Shown here: one piece after another, positions 7,301 through 8,344 of the stretch
Layout: each line of letters begins with the position of its first letter
Numbering within the stretch: the stretch's first letter is position 1
Assembly: GCA_903845455.1 (NCBI GenBank)
Contig: CAIMXN010000309.1
Location: 1 to 8,344 of the forward strand
Length of the DNA: 8,344 nt
Origin: an uncultured beta proteobacterium
Lineage (GTDB): Bacteria > Pseudomonadota > Gammaproteobacteria > Burkholderiales > Burkholderiaceae
Reading direction: 5' to 3'
Program-made: the position numbers and the translations under genes
The notes under the pieces: generated by a model
What the model was told of the DNA's origin: nothing
Database searches by the model: none
The model's input: the letters and a program-made list of their open reading frames with translations, nothing else

Positions 7301-7464
7301 CGGCACTCTCGCACTCGATTGGTTCAGAGGCGCAGCGTCCACTGGCATTAGTGATTGTGGGTGGCATGGTAACTACAACCATTCTGACGCTCTTGGTCTT
7401 GCCAGTGATCTATGGCTGGTTTAGAGGCCGTGCATTACCCCAAGTAGTTAATAGCGAAGTATGA
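4381..7464 (+). CDS. Heavy-metal-efflux RND inner-membrane pump, CzcA/CusA-like
   Basis: This is a proton-driven RND transporter of 1027 residues, close to the usual 1020-1070. It takes a cation from the periplasm or cytoplasm and passes it to the adaptor and outer-membrane duct. TM1 is at about 14-34 and the first porter/docking region fills about 35-335. TM2-6 lie at about 337-497, TM7 at about 523-545, the second periplasmic region at about 546-855, and TM8-12 at about 857-1015 (ending LTLLVLPVIYGWF). The TM4 relay reads DFGVIVDSAVILTEN, with D395, D401 and E408 at the same spacing as the essential Asp/Asp/Glu of CzcA. Ser402 replaces the Gly of the CzcA DGA motif. In the porter region IQDNVNEALSGVK (652-664) aligns with CzcA FNEL-SGV; E658 falls where CusA carries a copper-binding Met. 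A divalent cation is therefore more likely than Cu(I)/Ag(I), but this is inference. The GTG start fits the family N-terminus. Confidence 0.95.
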   Translation: MSLFTTFIRGVVEKRVLVIFASIVLLGLGVFSLSKLPIQPYPGVAPLTIQAISQWPGRSTTEVEQQVTIPVENALAGIPGLHAFRSVSLFGLSVVTLKFNDTTDPFKARQTFIANLSNVNFPAGVSSSISPDSDATGEIMRYEVRSDYASSGRLKTLQNYEIYKELKQTPGVADVSSFGGKVRQYQVIVSPESLQSKGVSINQLIAALTNANSNTGGGLLPSGEQQFVVRGVGLLRNIDDIKKVVVTINNGVPIRIGDVAKVVVGNAPRLGMFQFNDNPDSVEGIVYLRRGENATEVLARVRATVANINRQVLPPGIEVKPFYDRQVLLDITVGTVKHTLFFGISLVLAVLFFFLGNLRAAAVVAAVIPLALCVSFIQMHIWSVPANLISLGAIDFGVIVDSAVILTENVMRHLEEGGKRLNQSIILASSEVQRAMIYSTGIIIVAYSPLFFMGGVEGIIFKPMAFTMGFALIAAMVLSLTFLPAMISLVFGENLSHKPPGFITKLLNAYKPLLRRWMDRPLTVVSVAVFVLGLTLLSVTRLGTAFLPTLEENNIWLRVTLPNTVDLDYSVKIANQLRATFMRQPEIDKVAGQIGRPDDGTDSTGVFNQEYGLYLKSPDMMPPGTSKKELISNLEAELDKIPGITYSFSQYIQDNVNEALSGVKGENSVKIYGSDLNVLDQKAHEVIDQLKKVRGVADEGILKELGQPTLNIQIDRDRAARYGINVNDIQTVVANAIGGAAVTNLLEDEKTFGIAIRLNEGSRNDVSDISHLLVDAPGGASIPLSMVATVQLSDGPFFIYREAGKRYIAVKFSVRNRDLGSAVEDAQFLVEQNITLPPNYSISWDGQFNQMKQAQKKLMLIVPLALMGIFLLLVSAFGNFRDAFIVMINVPFAAIGGVIALHLAGETLSISAFFGFLSLFGIAIQDGVILISFINKTAAAEDGAMKDVMVEGASLRVRPVLMTAMLSGLGLLPAALSHSIGSEAQRPLALVIVGGMVTTTILTLLVLPVIYGWFRGRALPQVVNSEV

Positions 7465-8255
7465 GTATCCCAAGCCAACCGCATATTCTGATTTCGAATG
7501 ACGATGGTTACTTAGCGCCAGGATTATTAGCCTTAGTCAATGCCATTCGTCCACTGGGACGTGTCACCGTGATTGCTCCCGAGCAAAACCATAGTGGTGC
7601 TTCGAATTCATTAACACTATCTCGGCCCCTCTCGATTCATCGGGTGGCGGGTGGTGAGCGTGATGGCTTTATTTTCATTAATGGCACACCAACCGATTGT
7701 GTGCACGTTGCCATGACAGGTTTTTTAGATGCCAAACCAGATCTCGTGATCTCCGGTATTAATCAGGGTGAGAACATGGGTGAAGATGTGCTGTACTCAG
7801 GAACCGTTGCCGCTGCTGTAGAAGGGGTGATGTTTGGTGTTCCTGGCATTGCCTTTTCTCAAATCGATCGGGGCTGGGCTCGCATTGATGATGCTGCTAA
7901 AGCTGCCCACGACGTTGTCGCGCAAATGCTGGTTTCCCATTTGGCGCAAGATAATGGCAGCACTGCGCCATTGCTTAACGTCAATATTCCAAATCGCCCT
8001 TATGCGGATTTATATCGCTGGAGAGTAACCAGGTTAGGCAATCGTCATCATTCACAGCCGGTAGTTTTACAAAAGACCCCGCGGGGTGATGACATTTATT
8101 GGATTGGTGCAGCAGGCGATGCCAAGGATAGTTCTGCAGGTACCGACTTTCATGCGGTTGATGAAGGCTGCATTTCAATTACCCCAATGCAATTGGATTT
8201 AACCCATCACGCGCGTTTAGCAGCGATGTGTACCAATGGTTGGGATCGCGGTTGA
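7461..8255 (+). CDS. surE: 5'/3'-nucleotidase (survival protein) SurE
   Basis: SurE is a cytoplasmic metal-dependent phosphatase that hydrolyses nucleoside 5'- and 3'-monophosphates and supports stress survival. The 264-residue length fits the family (about 250). The N-terminal signature ILISNDDGYLAPGL places the metal-binding Asp pair at D14 and D15. APEQNHSGASNSLTL supplies the conserved Ser45 (equivalent to Ser39 in E. coli). SGINQGENMGEDVLYSGTVAA carries Asn101 and Asn105 of the active site, and NGTPTDCV (74-81) is also conserved. TPRG near the C-terminal third is a further family mark. The ATG overlaps the pump stop as ATGA (7461-7464), and there is no strong Shine-Dalgarno, so translation probably depends on coupling to the pump gene. 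It is followed, with overlap, by pcm, the order known from many proteobacteria. No odd or missing catalytic residues were seen. Confidence 0.97.
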   Translation: MSIPSQPHILISNDDGYLAPGLLALVNAIRPLGRVTVIAPEQNHSGASNSLTLSRPLSIHRVAGGERDGFIFINGTPTDCVHVAMTGFLDAKPDLVISGINQGENMGEDVLYSGTVAAAVEGVMFGVPGIAFSQIDRGWARIDDAAKAAHDVVAQMLVSHLAQDNGSTAPLLNVNIPNRPYADLYRWRVTRLGNRHHSQPVVLQKTPRGDDIYWIGAAGDAKDSSAGTDFHAVDEGCISITPMQLDLTHHARLAAMCTNGWDRG

Positions 8256-8344
8256 AGCCAGCTACCGAGAGATTTGCCGGCCATCGCCAAGCATTAGCAG
8301 CCAAAGTGCATGCTGCGGGCGTCAAGCATGTTAAGACTTTAGAA
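8252..8344 (+). CDS. pcm: Protein-L-isoaspartate O-methyltransferase, N-terminal part (cut by window edge)
   Basis: An open frame runs to the window end and encodes 31 residues beginning (M)KPATERFAGHRQALAAKV. The stretch RQALAAKVHAAGVKHVKTLE resembles the N-terminal helix of Pcm (E. coli VQALLDQLRAQGIQDEQVL). Pcm uses S-adenosylmethionine to methylate isoaspartyl residues and so start repair of aged proteins; it commonly follows surE. The SAM-binding domain lies outside the window. The likely start is TTG 8252, overlapping the surE stop as TTGA. In-frame GTG 8228 and TTG 8240 upstream are alternatives, and no clear Shine-Dalgarno decides between them. The frame and synteny are convincing; the exact start is not. 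Confidence 0.85.
   Translation, partial: MKPATERFAGHRQALAAKVHAAGVKHVKTLE

Noticed and set aside
4381..7464. Drug-type (AcrB/MexB) RND pump
   Set aside because: The TM4 motif DFG...D-A....EN and the porter sequences match the heavy-metal-efflux class, and the adaptor is CusB-like with a short hairpin.
1591..7464. Cus-type copper/silver system
   Set aside because: The outer-membrane factor lacks a lipobox, the pump has Glu at the aligned CusA Met position and the CzcA-style DFG motif, and no CusF-like chaperone gene is present.
8076..8087. Perfect 12-base palindrome ACCCCGCGGGGT inside surE
   Set aside because: It encodes the conserved TPRG motif of SurE in frame, so coding constraint explains it, and no regulatory context is visible.

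Overview
The window looks like part of a betaproteobacterial chromosome. A Burkholderiales relative of Polynucleobacter type is my best guess, based on the moderate GC (about mid-40s by eye), the betaproteobacterial look of SurE, and the surE-pcm order. This is inferred from protein style and synteny, not from a database match. All genes lie on the + strand and are densely packed. I see no mobile element, CRISPR array, tRNA or rRNA.

Layout: (1) 11-1423 encodes an outer-membrane porin of the carbohydrate-selective OprB type. (2) 1424-1590 is the only real intergenic gap. It holds an imperfect hairpin starting at the porin stop, two short inverted repeats and a perfect TATAAT box, and is the likely control region for what follows. 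(3) 1591-7464 is a complete tripartite efflux system in the order outer-membrane factor, membrane-fusion adaptor, RND pump. It is of the heavy-metal-efflux (CzcCBA/CusCBA-like) class. The genes are 9 bp and 0 bp apart. (4) 7461-8255 is surE, whose ATG overlaps the pump stop codon. (5) 8252-8344 is the 5' end of pcm, overlapping the surE stop and cut by the window edge.

How they work together: the pump, adaptor and outer-membrane factor should form one channel across both membranes that exports a cation, powered by proton influx. The inner-membrane pump keeps the Asp/Asp/Glu proton-relay pattern of CzcA. At the position where CusA has a copper-binding Met it has Glu, so a divalent-cation substrate fits better than Cu(I)/Ag(I), but the substrate is not proven. 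SurE (survival nucleotidase) and Pcm (isoaspartyl repair methyltransferase) are stress-survival genes that here share a transcript, and probably translational coupling, with the pump.

Points worth a second look are an unusual cytoplasmic extension with His and Cys on the adaptor, consecutive non-ATG starts (TTG, TTG, GTG, and probably TTG for pcm), the pump-surE coupling, the porin placed next to the efflux operon, and the structured control region. No regulator gene for the pump is present in the window. I found nothing that amounts to a clearly new class of system.
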